Below are positions 10,960-21,135 of a stretch of DNA of 53,471 nt, piece after piece; the first letter of the stretch is position 1, and every line of letters starts with the position of its first letter. This DNA is from Candidatus Zambryskibacteria bacterium RIFOXYD1_FULL_40_13 (GTDB taxonomy: Bacteria; Patescibacteriota; Minisyncoccia; Phycocordibacterales; DATDWN01). The notes beneath the pieces were generated by a model that was given only the letters and a program-made list of their open reading frames with translations, was not told the origin of the DNA and searched no databases. Location: contig MHWY01000004.1 in assembly GCA_001824295.1 (NCBI GenBank), positions 80,841 through 134,311 on the forward strand. Direction: 5' to 3'. Position numbers and translations under genes: made by a program.

Positions 10960-11706
10960 TTATTTAACTAAGTAAGAGCTTAATTTAGCATACAATTCGT
11001 CTGGAATCAAAGTGAGTAGGCGGGCAATGGTTGTTGATAGAAAGGGAATATATGAGACAGATTTTGGGTGGTTTATAAGTACCATAATTCTTTCTGCAAC
11101 TTTTTCTGGTGTGGTAAGCATAAAAGATTTCCTTCCTTCCCACATGTCAGTCTCGACTGGTCCGAGGTATATTGTAGAAAAATGAACATTATTTTTTTGA
11201 TAATGTAGATTTAGACCTCGGAACGCTATGGCGATTGCTGCTTTACTTGCTGGGTATGATATACCTTTTATATTGGCTCTCCAAGAAGTAATAGATGATA
11301 GGGTTATGAAATGGCCGTGGCCATTTTTCACAAAAATATCAAGAAAGTTTTCTACGATATTCATTGTCCCAAAAAAGTTTACTTCAATAGTTTTTTTTAT
11401 TAACTCTGCGTCATATGGGTGTGTATCCTTTTCAAACATAGCTGCGGCACAAACTATAACATCTGGAATATTATTTTCAATCTCTAAGTCATCCCTAATT
11501 TTTTTGATTGCATTTTGGTCAGCTACATCTGCATTATAATATTCGAATCTGTCACTAGAAAGTTCTATTTTTAACTTTTCGAGCTCATTTCGCCTACGAG
11601 CAATGCCAATGACTTTGTTTCCATTTCCTATACATTTTTTAACAAGGGATTTTCCGATTCCGGAAGATGCACCTGTAATTAAAATTGTTAGATATTTTTT
11701 AGGCAT
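10960..11706 (-). CDS. Short-chain dehydrogenase/reductase
   Basis: ITGASSGIGKSL Rossmann motif; SSITSW...YPASKAA catalytic Y-x3-K. Confidence 0.9.
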   Translation of the reverse strand: MPKKYLTILITGASSGIGKSLVKKCIGNGNKVIGIARRRNELEKLKIELSSDRFEYYNADVADQNAIKKIRDDLEIENNIPDVIVCAAAMFEKDTHPYDAELIKKTIEVNFFGTMNIVENFLDIFVKNGHGHFITLSSITSWRANIKGISYPASKAAIAIAFRGLNLHYQKNNVHFSTIYLGPVETDMWEGRKSFMLTTPEKVAERIMVLINHPKSVSYIPFLSTTIARLLTLIPDELYAKLSSYLVK

Positions 11707-12614
11707 TGTATTATTTTTTTCGAGACTGTCTCTGGATCAAGACCAGATTTTTTTAACAGAAAATCTCTATTTCCAACATCCTTAATAAAACGGTCGGGGA
11801 TACCAAACGGAAGGAATTTTTTATTTAATCCAGATTGACTAAATATCATTGATATTTTTGAAGCCAGACCTCCGTGTAGGCTGTGTTCCTCCATTGTTGC
11901 TACCATCTTCATATTTTTTGCTACTTTAAGGAACCATTCCTCATCTATAGGTTTAATACTTGGCATACTAACCAAGCAAATATTTAGACCAACCTCTTCT
12001 TTTATTATATTAGCAATTGTCACTCCATAATCAAGTATGTTGCCAGTAATCATAAGCAAGATATCTTTTCCTGGTTTAATAATATAACCTTGTCCAACAA
12101 CAAACTTAAAATCCGGTTTAGAATAATCAAGTGCCGGATTTTTCCCAAGACGAATATATGCGGGCCCTTTGGATTTTATCATTGCCCTTATTGATTCTTT
12201 GGCTTCCCATGAATATGACGGAGAGAATACTTCCATGTTTGGCATAACAGACATGATAGCGAGGTCTTCTATAGAATGGTGACTAAGCCCGTGCGTTGAG
12301 TAATTAAATCCTCCTCCTGTGCCGACTACTTTTACATCCAGGTTTTGATAACAAATATCGTTTCTAATTTGCTCGTATGCTCGCAATGTAATAAATGGCG
12401 CTATGGAATAAGTTATTACCTTTTTACCAGTTAAGGCGAGTCCTGCAGCGATACCAATCATATTTGCTTCTGCAACTCCGACATTTATGAATCGGTCAGG
12501 AAAATTTGTTCTGATGGATTCTAGTGCATTAAAACCCAAATCTCCAGTCAGAAAAATAATGTTCTTGTTCTTTTTCATCTCGATATTAACTTGTTTTGTA
12601 AAATCATTTCGCAT
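11688..12614 (-). CDS. Transketolase C-terminal (Pyr + TKC) subunit
   Basis: FINVGVAEANMIGIAAGLALTGKKVITYSIAPF; split transketolase partner of adjacent CDS. Confidence 0.9.
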   Translation of the reverse strand: MRNDFTKQVNIEMKKNKNIIFLTGDLGFNALESIRTNFPDRFINVGVAEANMIGIAAGLALTGKKVITYSIAPFITLRAYEQIRNDICYQNLDVKVVGTGGGFNYSTHGLSHHSIEDLAIMSVMPNMEVFSPSYSWEAKESIRAMIKSKGPAYIRLGKNPALDYSKPDFKFVVGQGYIIKPGKDILLMITGNILDYGVTIANIIKEEVGLNICLVSMPSIKPIDEEWFLKVAKNMKMVATMEEHSLHGGLASKISMIFSQSGLNKKFLPFGIPDRFIKDVGNRDFLLKKSGLDPETVSKKIIQCLKNI

Positions 12615-13407
12615 AGTGATTTTTGTGAGTTTTTTCGTCTACGACATAGTAATGAGCAAGTAGTGTATGTTCTATATGGGGGATACCTTTTCCTGCAATT
12701 GTTTTTGCAATAACTACCGTTGGTTTGGACTGATTTCTCGCCTCGGTCAGTGTTTTTTTCAACTGAGAATGGTTGTGACCGTCAGTTTTCAAAACCTTCC
12801 AACCAAAAGATTTGAATTTTTGCTCCAAATTCATTTTATGTATTTCTCGCGTTTTTCCAAATCCCTGAAATCCATTGTCGTCGATGACTGCTACTAGGTT
12901 GTTTAACTTATGGGTTGAAGCAAACATGGTTGCCTCCCATATAGACCCCTCATTACATTCTCCATCTCCGACAAGTACAAAAACTCTCACTTTGGGATTT
13001 TCTTTTTTAAGTGTTAGGGCGATTCCTGTGCCAATAGATAAACCATGACCAAGAGATCCTGTTGAGACCTCAATTCCAGGTGCTGATCCTCTTGATGGGT
13101 GGCCGTGAAATATTCCATCATTGACCCTGTATTTTTCGAGTTTGTTTGTAGGGAAAAAACCTCGTTCTGCAAGAGTGGCATATAGTGCAGCTGCTCCGTG
13201 TCCCTTACTTAGTACAAAATAATCTCGTTTCTCGTCCTTTGGCTTTTTAGGATTTATGTTCAGAATATTGAAATATAAAACTGTCAAAATGTCACTGATA
13301 CATAAGGCTGAACCAATCTCAGCTGTTTTGCTACGGTAAGACATATCAACAACATGGCTTCTTATCCGGCAACTCGTCTTTTCTGTGTCGTTCAACCTTT
13401 TTTTCAT
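12604..13407 (-). CDS. Transketolase N-terminal (ThDP-binding) subunit
   Basis: DYFVLSKGHGAAALYATLAERGF, GSLGHGLSIGTGIAL, LVGDGECNEGSIWEA...DDNGFQ. Confidence 0.92.
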   Translation of the reverse strand: MKKRLNDTEKTSCRIRSHVVDMSYRSKTAEIGSALCISDILTVLYFNILNINPKKPKDEKRDYFVLSKGHGAAALYATLAERGFFPTNKLEKYRVNDGIFHGHPSRGSAPGIEVSTGSLGHGLSIGTGIALTLKKENPKVRVFVLVGDGECNEGSIWEATMFASTHKLNNLVAVIDDNGFQGFGKTREIHKMNLEQKFKSFGWKVLKTDGHNHSQLKKTLTEARNQSKPTVVIAKTIAGKGIPHIEHTLLAHYYVVDEKTHKNHYAK

Positions 13408-13559
13408 TGATATTTTATATGGCTATATTATTAATCATTTTAATGATTTAGTCAATAATTTTTATTAGGAGAAATTCCGAGAGGTTTAAAACAAACAGTG
13501 GACATTTTGTAATTCCTGGTGATACTATTAAGGAAACAATTTTCAAAAACCTTATTCTT

Positions 13560-14273
13560 ATGATAAAAAAAGTTCTACAGAAAATAGGAGCGAGCGAAAA
13601 TGTGATTATGAAACAAATAGCCAGTATTATCCGATTGCCAATTCGCGGTGCTCAATTGCAATTATTACGATTTCACAAGGATAAAAATGTAATTGATCTA
13701 ATCCAAAGAATTCAAAAAACCGGTGGCTCTCTTATGTGGCCTTCAGAAATGATTCAAATTTACAACTGTGTTCTTTCAACAAAACAATTACCGGGTGACT
13801 TGGCGGAAGTCGGTGTTTATATGGGAAGATCTGCCAGACTAATATGTGAAGCCAAGGGAAACAAGACCCTTCATTTGTTTGACACCTTTGAAGGATTACC
13901 AAAAACCACGTTGGTAGACGATAATGCTATATCACGGGAAAAAATGTATTCGGCGAACCTTGATTCTGTAAGGACTTATTTGAGTAACTATGACAACATA
14001 ACCTATAATCAAGGGATATTTCCCGAAACTGCAATTCCTGTTAAAAACAAGACATTTGCTTTTGTCCATCTTGATGTCGATTTATACCAAAGCACCTTTG
14101 AAAGCTTAAGTTTCTTCTATCCCAGGATGGTTGTGGGTGGAATCATTTTGTCACATGATTACTCAACACTAACTAGTGTCAAGGATGCGTTTACCGAATT
14201 TTTCAAAGATAAAAAAGAATTAGTTGTTGAACTGTCGACGAGCCAATGTATGGTGATAAAAGGATCTTTTTAG
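13560..14273 (+). CDS. TylF/MycF (macrocin O-methyltransferase)-like methyltransferase
   Basis: GDLAEVGVYMGRSARLI, LHLFDTFEGLPKT, FVHLDVDLYQSTFESL, GGIILSHDY. Confidence 0.85.
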   Translation: MIKKVLQKIGASENVIMKQIASIIRLPIRGAQLQLLRFHKDKNVIDLIQRIQKTGGSLMWPSEMIQIYNCVLSTKQLPGDLAEVGVYMGRSARLICEAKGNKTLHLFDTFEGLPKTTLVDDNAISREKMYSANLDSVRTYLSNYDNITYNQGIFPETAIPVKNKTFAFVHLDVDLYQSTFESLSFFYPRMVVGGIILSHDYSTLTSVKDAFTEFFKDKKELVVELSTSQCMVIKGSF

Positions 14274-14274
14274 T

Positions 14275-14904
14275 TCATTGTGGTTGAATGCACAAGTACA
14301 ACATATCTTGCTGTTTTATTAACCAATTATCTGGGCTGTAGAATATTTTCTTTTTTGTAATGTGATATTTTTTACTGGCAAATATGTTCTCATTCTGTTC
14401 TAAGGTACGAATAAATTTACCTTGGTCAAAACGAGTTAATAATCTTGTAGTAAAACCATCTACACCCGGCTGTCGAAAGATATCAAAAAAATGTAAATGA
14501 CCAGTTGGTTTTAAATAAGTAAGCAAAATGTCTATTATTAAAGTGATTTCGGTGTCAGGTATATGATGCCCTGCTGTAGCAAATAGAATATGATCAAAAT
14601 CTTTTTCTGGTAATTTTGTTTTAGTAATATCTAAAGCGTAAAATTTCACGTTAGTGTGTTGGGCGTATCGCTTTTGAGCGGCAAGAATAGCTTCACTATC
14701 AACATCGAGCCCAATGTAGTCAAAATTAAAAAAAGCCGGAGTTGTGTTGCCAATTGAACATCCAAAATCTAGCAGTTTGCCATTTTGGTTTTCAAAAACC
14801 GAAGGATATACCACCAATTTCCACTGATTTGCTCCGACAACATTCTGCAGTATATTCCAAACGATTGGGATATTAGCAATTTTTATCAATATTTTTCTCA
14901 GCAT
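14275..14904 (-). CDS. Class I SAM-dependent methyltransferase
   Basis: LLDFGCSIGNTTPAFF motif; HILFATAGHHIPD. Confidence 0.8.
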   Translation of the reverse strand: MLRKILIKIANIPIVWNILQNVVGANQWKLVVYPSVFENQNGKLLDFGCSIGNTTPAFFNFDYIGLDVDSEAILAAQKRYAQHTNVKFYALDITKTKLPEKDFDHILFATAGHHIPDTEITLIIDILLTYLKPTGHLHFFDIFRQPGVDGFTTRLLTRFDQGKFIRTLEQNENIFASKKYHITKKKIFYSPDNWLIKQQDMLYLCIQPQ

Positions 14905-14938
14905 TTTTAATTGGAATATTCTTTTTTGCCCACATGTA

Positions 14939-17044
14939 TCATTTCATGTCTCTTTGCAGAACATCATCAACAGTCTCTCTTCTTTGAATAACATGTGATT
15001 TATCACCATCTACCATAATTGTAGCAGCACGTGGATAGAGGAATTGGTTTGATTGTACAGCACAATACGCGCCTACAGCTCGTACAATCATAAGGTCACC
15101 TATTGAAGCTTTTGGCATTAATCTGTTGGAAGCTACAATATCAGCAGAATAAAGTAGTGGTCCTCCGATTGAAGTTTTTTTGAACTCGGTATTATTTGTA
15201 CACATTTCTATTCGATGATATTCGGAAAATAGTGTTAAAACTGGCAGAAGATTTGTTCCTCCGTCTACGATTATCCAGTCTGCAACATCAGTCCTTTTTG
15301 TGTTTAAAACCTTCAAGATTAGATCAGTACTATTGCCGACCAAAAATCGGCCTGGTTCCATCATGAGATGAGGATAAGTAAGTCCATGCATATCCAATGT
15401 ATCATGTAGTTTTTTTACAATATTCTGAGCTAGGCTAGCAAAGTCAAATGATTCATTAAATCTATACACAATAGGTTTGCCAAGCATATTTTTAATAAAG
15501 TTTTTACCAAGATCAAACATAGTGTAAAAAACAATCTCTGGTATTCCAACACCCCCACCCATATTTATAATAGAAATTTTTACATTATATTTGTCTCGTA
15601 AGAGTTTCATAAAGTCCACTACCAACTCAACACCCTTAAGATATTTCACAGTATTCATTTGATTTGAGCCCGTATGACAATGTAAACCAATGAGGTTGAG
15701 GTACTCACTGTGTATAATAAATTCGGCTACTCGCATTGCTTCGCCCATTTTTACACTATTTCCAAATCGATCGTAAGTTACTCCAAGAAGTGATTTGATT
15801 CCGGTTTTAGAAGGGAAGGCTAGTCTTAATCCAACATCTATTTTATGATTCTGATCCTTCACAATTTTTTCAAGACGGACAGCTTCGTCAAATGATTCAA
15901 TATTGATTATTTTAACCTTACTTTTAACTGCGAGGGTCAACTCTTCATTTGTCTTAGTTAGTCCTTCGTAAATCATTTGATCACCTGTGAATCCAGCTTG
16001 TAATGCACTGCTCATATCTAAAAATGAACAGACTTCAGCAACTACACCCGAGTCCTTCATGGTTTTGAGAATAGATAATTGGGAATTTGTTTTAGTTGAA
16101 TAGCACAAGGTAAATCCTCCTTTGTAATTAGAAAAACCAGAACGAAACTTTTCAACATTTTTTAAAATAACTGATTTGTCAGTAACAAAAAGAGGTGTGC
16201 CAAATTTTGTAGCAAGGTCAGTGGCCATACTTCGGTCAAGCATTGGTTTTTCTACAACTGCTGCTAATAAACCACTATGACGAAGTAAGAAAGATGACCG
16301 GCTTAAGTAGTCGCAGAAAGCAATAACAGGTAAGAGCAGAGTGCTCGCCCAAGGCATATTTTGAGCAAAAAACCAATCGGTAGCTCTAATAAACCACGGC
16401 ATAAAATAAGGTCCATCCTCTCTGATAACTTTAAAACCACAACCCTCAAGGTCTCTTCTTAGTTGTTTCCATCCAAAACTGTGTTCTTTTCCATCCTCTT
16501 TAATACCAAAATAAGCCATAATGTTCAAAGCAATTGATTTGCCGAACCATTCGTATTTATTTGGTACCCCAACTACTGCCTTACCTCCTGGCTTGAGTAC
16601 TCTGTAAATTTCTCTCATGGCATCAATGGGTTCCGGTATGTGTTCTATAGTTCCCATGCTGAAGTTAAAGTCGAAATAATTATCTGGATAAGGCATTTTT
16701 CGCATATCACCAACAACCCCATTGACCTCTATGCCGGATTGTTTCAAACGATACATAGCCTTTTTTACTACATCAGGCGATATATCAATAGCATGAACTT
16801 CATCGTAATTCTGATATATATGAGAGAGAGTAGCTGTGTGATGGGCTTCGTCCCATAAATCCAACTTAAGTATTCGCCCAGTTTTGTGCGGTGGCTTTAA
16901 AAACTCATTACACAGACGCACATTACCTTTTAGTAGGGATTGGGAGCTTGGAGCCCTGGCAATAGAGATAAACTTTTCAGAATATTTGTCCCAAAACTTG
17001 TCTCTTAACTCCTCATTAGTACCTCTCAATGGATCAAAACTCAT
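14939..17044 (-). CDS. Fusion: N-terminal SAM methyltransferase (~aa 1-270) + C-terminal fold-III PLP decarboxylase (LysA/ODC-like)
   Basis: N-term: VHAIDISPDVVKKAM, FDFNFSMGTIEHIPEP, YRVLKPGGKAVVGVPN. C-term: TLCYSTKTNSQLSIL, GLHCHTGSN, NMGGGVGIPE, MEPGRFLVGNS. Confidence 0.85.
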   Translation of the reverse strand: MSFDPLRGTNEELRDKFWDKYSEKFISIARAPSSQSLLKGNVRLCNEFLKPPHKTGRILKLDLWDEAHHTATLSHIYQNYDEVHAIDISPDVVKKAMYRLKQSGIEVNGVVGDMRKMPYPDNYFDFNFSMGTIEHIPEPIDAMREIYRVLKPGGKAVVGVPNKYEWFGKSIALNIMAYFGIKEDGKEHSFGWKQLRRDLEGCGFKVIREDGPYFMPWFIRATDWFFAQNMPWASTLLLPVIAFCDYLSRSSFLLRHSGLLAAVVEKPMLDRSMATDLATKFGTPLFVTDKSVILKNVEKFRSGFSNYKGGFTLCYSTKTNSQLSILKTMKDSGVVAEVCSFLDMSSALQAGFTGDQMIYEGLTKTNEELTLAVKSKVKIINIESFDEAVRLEKIVKDQNHKIDVGLRLAFPSKTGIKSLLGVTYDRFGNSVKMGEAMRVAEFIIHSEYLNLIGLHCHTGSNQMNTVKYLKGVELVVDFMKLLRDKYNVKISIINMGGGVGIPEIVFYTMFDLGKNFIKNMLGKPIVYRFNESFDFASLAQNIVKKLHDTLDMHGLTYPHLMMEPGRFLVGNSTDLILKVLNTKRTDVADWIIVDGGTNLLPVLTLFSEYHRIEMCTNNTEFKKTSIGGPLLYSADIVASNRLMPKASIGDLMIVRAVGAYCAVQSNQFLYPRAATIMVDGDKSHVIQRRETVDDVLQRDMK

Positions 17045-17104
17045 AATTTCACTATGATATCATATCACTGATGATGTAGCAATTATTAGTGATATAATAA
17101 AAAA

Positions 17105-19408
17105 ATGAGAAAATTTCTAGTTTTTGTTGTCTTTCCAATGTTGATTGTTGTTGCGCCAGTGCTCCTTTTTGGGAAAATTTTTCTGTCTGGAGACACCCTA
17201 CACTTCTCTTATCCATCTGCGGAATTTTTTCAGTCGCACTTTCTATCAGGCTTAAACCAGAACTTATATCTTGGTTTTCCATGGGCTTCTTCTTTTCACT
17301 ATGCTTATTTTAACCCTGTTTATTTGTTTGTTTTTACTTTTTTTGACTTTTTACTTGGTTATAATTTAATTTTACTCCTAGACATATTGCTAGGGGGGAT
17401 TTTCATTTACCTTTTTGCCCGAAATTTTTCTTTAAATAAAGATGGGGCAATAGTAGCCTCTCTCACATATTTATTTAGCCAGTTTAGTGTTTTTTGGTTT
17501 AGTTCTCTCCCTATAACTAATGGACTTTTTCTTTTGCCTGCTCTTGCTTTGATTGTATGCAAAATTACCTCTGGCAAATTTTGGTATGCCTTTGCCTTAC
17601 CCCTTGTCCTTGGGTATGCATTTTTAAGTGTGCATTATCAATTTATCGTTATGGCTTTTGTAGGCGCAACAGTTATGTTGGCTTATTTTCTCTGGGATAG
17701 GTATGACAGAAGTGAGCCACTAATTAAAAATTTTACCCCGCTATTTCTATATATCGGAGGTTTGTTTGGGGGGTTGCTTTTGGGTGCTCCACAAATTTTG
17801 AATACTGTGGGTTTTTTCAAACACATCACTCGTTCTGATTTCATTAACTTTGATTATCTTAAGATTCTTGATTTAGGAAAGTATTTTTTGCCAAATTTAA
17901 ATGTATTCAAACTAACTGGCCAGGAATTTTTTCCTTACATAGGAGTTACTTCCTTGTTGTTAGTTTTAACTGCTATTTTTTTTCAAATACACAAAGATAA
18001 GAAGGTTCTTTTCTGCACGGTATCTTTCTTGTTGTTTTTCAGTTTAATGATTAAGTATTCTCCAACCGCACTCTTAATGCAACACATACCTGTTTTTGAA
18101 TATTTTTCTCAGCCGGTAAGGTGGCTTTATGTTGCTAACTTGTTTTTAGCTCTTCTTTCAGGGTTTGGGTTCCAATTGTTGGTTGGGAGTAGTACCGATT
18201 CTCTGTTGATTAAGACCATTTTAAAATATTATAAGAAGGTCCTAATATTTTTTGGCTTATTGTTTGTGTTTGGCAACCTAATTATTTATTTTTTAAAGGA
18301 TTATTTTATTCTTTACGCACAGAATTATTTTGATTCACATCTTTTCGCACAAACATCACAGTTACCAATTGATTATTATCATAATCTTATAACAGTTCTA
18401 GTTAACGGAGTTTTATATAACTTTAGTTTCACTAATCCAAATGTTATTTTGTTGTTTATTGTATTGTTGGTTGTCTACATGTGCATCAGATTTTTTAAAG
18501 GTAAAAGGTTTCTGGGAAACGCTCTTATATTAATTATTATTTTTAATCTAATTGCTTCTTTCTTCATTAACACAAAATTTACCGATAAAAGTTTGATACT
18601 GGATAAGCCTAGATTAACCGAGTTTATATTAAACAGAGAAAAAGATATCAACTCCTTTAGAGTATTCAGTTATGCTATTTCTGATGCTCAGTATAAAGAG
18701 ATTGCTGCATTAAACCCCAATGAATCAGAAGAAATTGAAAGATTCGCAATAGAAGGGTTGGTCGGTAATACAAACGACGTATCCCTGGTAGGGGGCCTTG
18801 AGGCAAACGGTGATAAAAAAGTTCAACAAATAATATATTTTTACTTGAACTCTGTCGGTAATGATTTTAGTGCTAAAATGCCTATACTTTCTGCTCTTAA
18901 TGCAAAATATGTCGTGACACCATATCCTTTGAATGTAGTTGGATTAGGTTTGGCAACAAGTACCACTGTCACGAGGTTTAATGTTCCACTTTATTTATAT
19001 GAAAACAAGAATTTTCTGCCTAGAGTTTATTTGGCAAAAAAAGTCATTTATCTTGAGGAAAACGCAGATGAAAAAAATTTAAGTACTGTTTTAAACCCTG
19101 AGAACAATTTTGATGATTTGACTTATGTTGAGTGCAACACATGTGAAACATTTGAAAGTGGTTTCAGTTCTGCTGACAAGGTTTCTATTCTCAGTTATGG
19201 TGATGAAAGTATTAAAATCGAGGTAACGAGTAAGGCTGGACGCTGGCTGGTTGTTGGAAATGGAAATGTGCTTGGCTGGACTGCTTATCTTGATGGTAAT
19301 ATGACCACAATACATACAGCCAATTACATTCTTCAGGGGGTGCATGTTCCAAAAGGAGTACATAATGTAGAATTATTCTATAAAACCGAGTGGTATCGTT
19401 CATTATGA
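17105..19408 (+). CDS. YfhO-like bacterial membrane protein
   Basis: 767 aa multi-TM with GDTLHFSYPSAEFF N-terminal motif and C-terminal beta-rich domain (GRWLVVGNGNVLGWTAYLDG). Confidence 0.72.
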   Translation: MRKFLVFVVFPMLIVVAPVLLFGKIFLSGDTLHFSYPSAEFFQSHFLSGLNQNLYLGFPWASSFHYAYFNPVYLFVFTFFDFLLGYNLILLLDILLGGIFIYLFARNFSLNKDGAIVASLTYLFSQFSVFWFSSLPITNGLFLLPALALIVCKITSGKFWYAFALPLVLGYAFLSVHYQFIVMAFVGATVMLAYFLWDRYDRSEPLIKNFTPLFLYIGGLFGGLLLGAPQILNTVGFFKHITRSDFINFDYLKILDLGKYFLPNLNVFKLTGQEFFPYIGVTSLLLVLTAIFFQIHKDKKVLFCTVSFLLFFSLMIKYSPTALLMQHIPVFEYFSQPVRWLYVANLFLALLSGFGFQLLVGSSTDSLLIKTILKYYKKVLIFFGLLFVFGNLIIYFLKDYFILYAQNYFDSHLFAQTSQLPIDYYHNLITVLVNGVLYNFSFTNPNVILLFIVLLVVYMCIRFFKGKRFLGNALILIIIFNLIASFFINTKFTDKSLILDKPRLTEFILNREKDINSFRVFSYAISDAQYKEIAALNPNESEEIERFAIEGLVGNTNDVSLVGGLEANGDKKVQQIIYFYLNSVGNDFSAKMPILSALNAKYVVTPYPLNVVGLGLATSTTVTRFNVPLYLYENKNFLPRVYLAKKVIYLEENADEKNLSTVLNPENNFDDLTYVECNTCETFESGFSSADKVSILSYGDESIKIEVTSKAGRWLVVGNGNVLGWTAYLDGNMTTIHTANYILQGVHVPKGVHNVELFYKTEWYRSL

Positions 19409-20478
19409 AAATACTAGTTATAACAAATAATACGAGGCCAGACTCTGGATGGGGGAGATATTCCCAGGCGGTTATTAACGAATACCCCAGCCTTGGAGTC
19501 GAGAGTCGGGTTTTAACAGAGCAGGACGAGATATTGCCGGCTACTTCAGTTGTGAATTTTATAAAAAATTGTTTTGCAATAAGAAGGATGGCGGGGGATT
19601 ACGATATTGTTCATGCCTTTGATGCTTGGCCATACGGGGTGTATGCATGGATTGCAACATTTGGTACAAAAAAGAAATATTTTATAAATGCTATTGGCAC
19701 ATATTCAGTTACACCCCTGCACGATTTTTTTAAAGGGTTTCTACTGAAACGAGTCTATAAAAACGCCAAAGCTGTTTTTGCAATTAGCAATTTTATAAAG
19801 GAAAAAATATTGAAATACATTAACTTGGATAATATTCATACAGTTTATCTAGCCCATTCTAAATTTTCACATATTAGTCAAGCTGAAATAGACATTTATA
19901 AGGAAAGATTTGGAATTAGCGATGGTTCCCCAATTATTCTGACAGTTGGTGAAGTCAAAGACAGAAAGGGACAATATGAAGTTGTAGAGTCTATAAAGAT
20001 TTTGAAAAATAAATACCCAGATATCTTATATATTATGGTAGGTTCTGACAGAAAGAACATTGGATATATTAATAAAATAAACGAGTATATTAAAAAGGAA
20101 TCTTTAGATAAGAATGTAAGAATTATTTCAGATGTTAATACTGATGCAGAGTTGGCTTACTTTTATGGTATTTCTGATGTGTTTATTCTTAATGCTAAAA
20201 TAGACGGGAAGCATTTTGAGGGCTTTGGTATTGTGATGTTGGAGGCTGGAAGTTTTGGTAAGCCGGTGGTGGGTGTTTCTGGTACTGCCACAGAGGAGGC
20301 TATGAGGAACGGTTTTAATGGGCTACTCGCAGAGGGTAATGAGCCTGACAAAATCAGTGTTGCAATTGAAGGTGTCTTGGCAGACAAAGAAGTTTTTGGT
20401 AAAAATTCCCTGGTTTTTGTAGAAGATTTTTCGTGGAAAAAGACAGCAACAGAATATTTTAGGTATTATCGTGTATAA
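19405..20478 (+). CDS. GT4-family glycosyltransferase
   Basis: Probable start 19405 (ATGA overlap); PIILTVGEVKDRKGQYEVVE, FEGFGIVMLEAGSFGKPVVG. Confidence 0.88.
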   Translation: MKILVITNNTRPDSGWGRYSQAVINEYPSLGVESRVLTEQDEILPATSVVNFIKNCFAIRRMAGDYDIVHAFDAWPYGVYAWIATFGTKKKYFINAIGTYSVTPLHDFFKGFLLKRVYKNAKAVFAISNFIKEKILKYINLDNIHTVYLAHSKFSHISQAEIDIYKERFGISDGSPIILTVGEVKDRKGQYEVVESIKILKNKYPDILYIMVGSDRKNIGYINKINEYIKKESLDKNVRIISDVNTDAELAYFYGISDVFILNAKIDGKHFEGFGIVMLEAGSFGKPVVGVSGTATEEAMRNGFNGLLAEGNEPDKISVAIEGVLADKEVFGKNSLVFVEDFSWKKTATEYFRYYRV

Positions 20479-20489
20479 ATAAAAAACTT

Positions 20490-21134
20490 ATGTATATTTT
20501 TCAACCAGACAGATTTTTACTCAAAAAACAGATTAAAAATGTCTCTCACTACGTGGGGGGTAGTGTTCTTGATGTTGGGGCTGGTGGAAACGACAGGTAT
20601 AGTGGGTTATTCAAATATGATAAATATGTAAAAATGGACGTTCAAAAAGGAGATAATGTAGATGTGGTTGGTTCAGCCGAGAATATACCTTTTCCTGAAG
20701 AAAGTTTTGATTCTGTTGTCTGTACCCAAGTATTTGAACATTTGGCCAGACCACAAATTTGTGCCGGGGAGATTCATAGAGTTTTGAGAAGAGATGGATA
20801 CGCTGTTGTAACAGTTCCACAAATGAATGAACTCCACGAAGAACCACACGATTTCTTTAGGTATACTAAATTTGGTTTAGAGCAAATGTTTTCTGATGTC
20901 GGTTTTAGAATTGTTGAGTGTAATCAGCGTGGTGGTTTTTTTACAACCATAGCTCAAATGAAAATAAGGTATTGCATAGATAAGTTTCATTTGTATGATC
21001 ACAAAGCTGTTGGGAGACTTTACAATATATTTGCCAATGTGATTGGTCAAATGGCAATATGGCTTGATGCTGTTGATAAAAGCGATGCTAATCATAAGCA
21101 TGCTATTGGTTGGTGTGTTGTATTAAAAAAATAA
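20490..21134 (+). CDS. Class I SAM-dependent methyltransferase
   Basis: VLDVGAGGNDRYSGLF, ENIPFPEESFDSVVCTQVFEHL. Confidence 0.87.
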   Translation: MYIFQPDRFLLKKQIKNVSHYVGGSVLDVGAGGNDRYSGLFKYDKYVKMDVQKGDNVDVVGSAENIPFPEESFDSVVCTQVFEHLARPQICAGEIHRVLRRDGYAVVTVPQMNELHEEPHDFFRYTKFGLEQMFSDVGFRIVECNQRGGFFTTIAQMKIRYCIDKFHLYDHKAVGRLYNIFANVIGQMAIWLDAVDKSDANHKHAIGWCVVLKK

Positions 21135-21135
21135 T

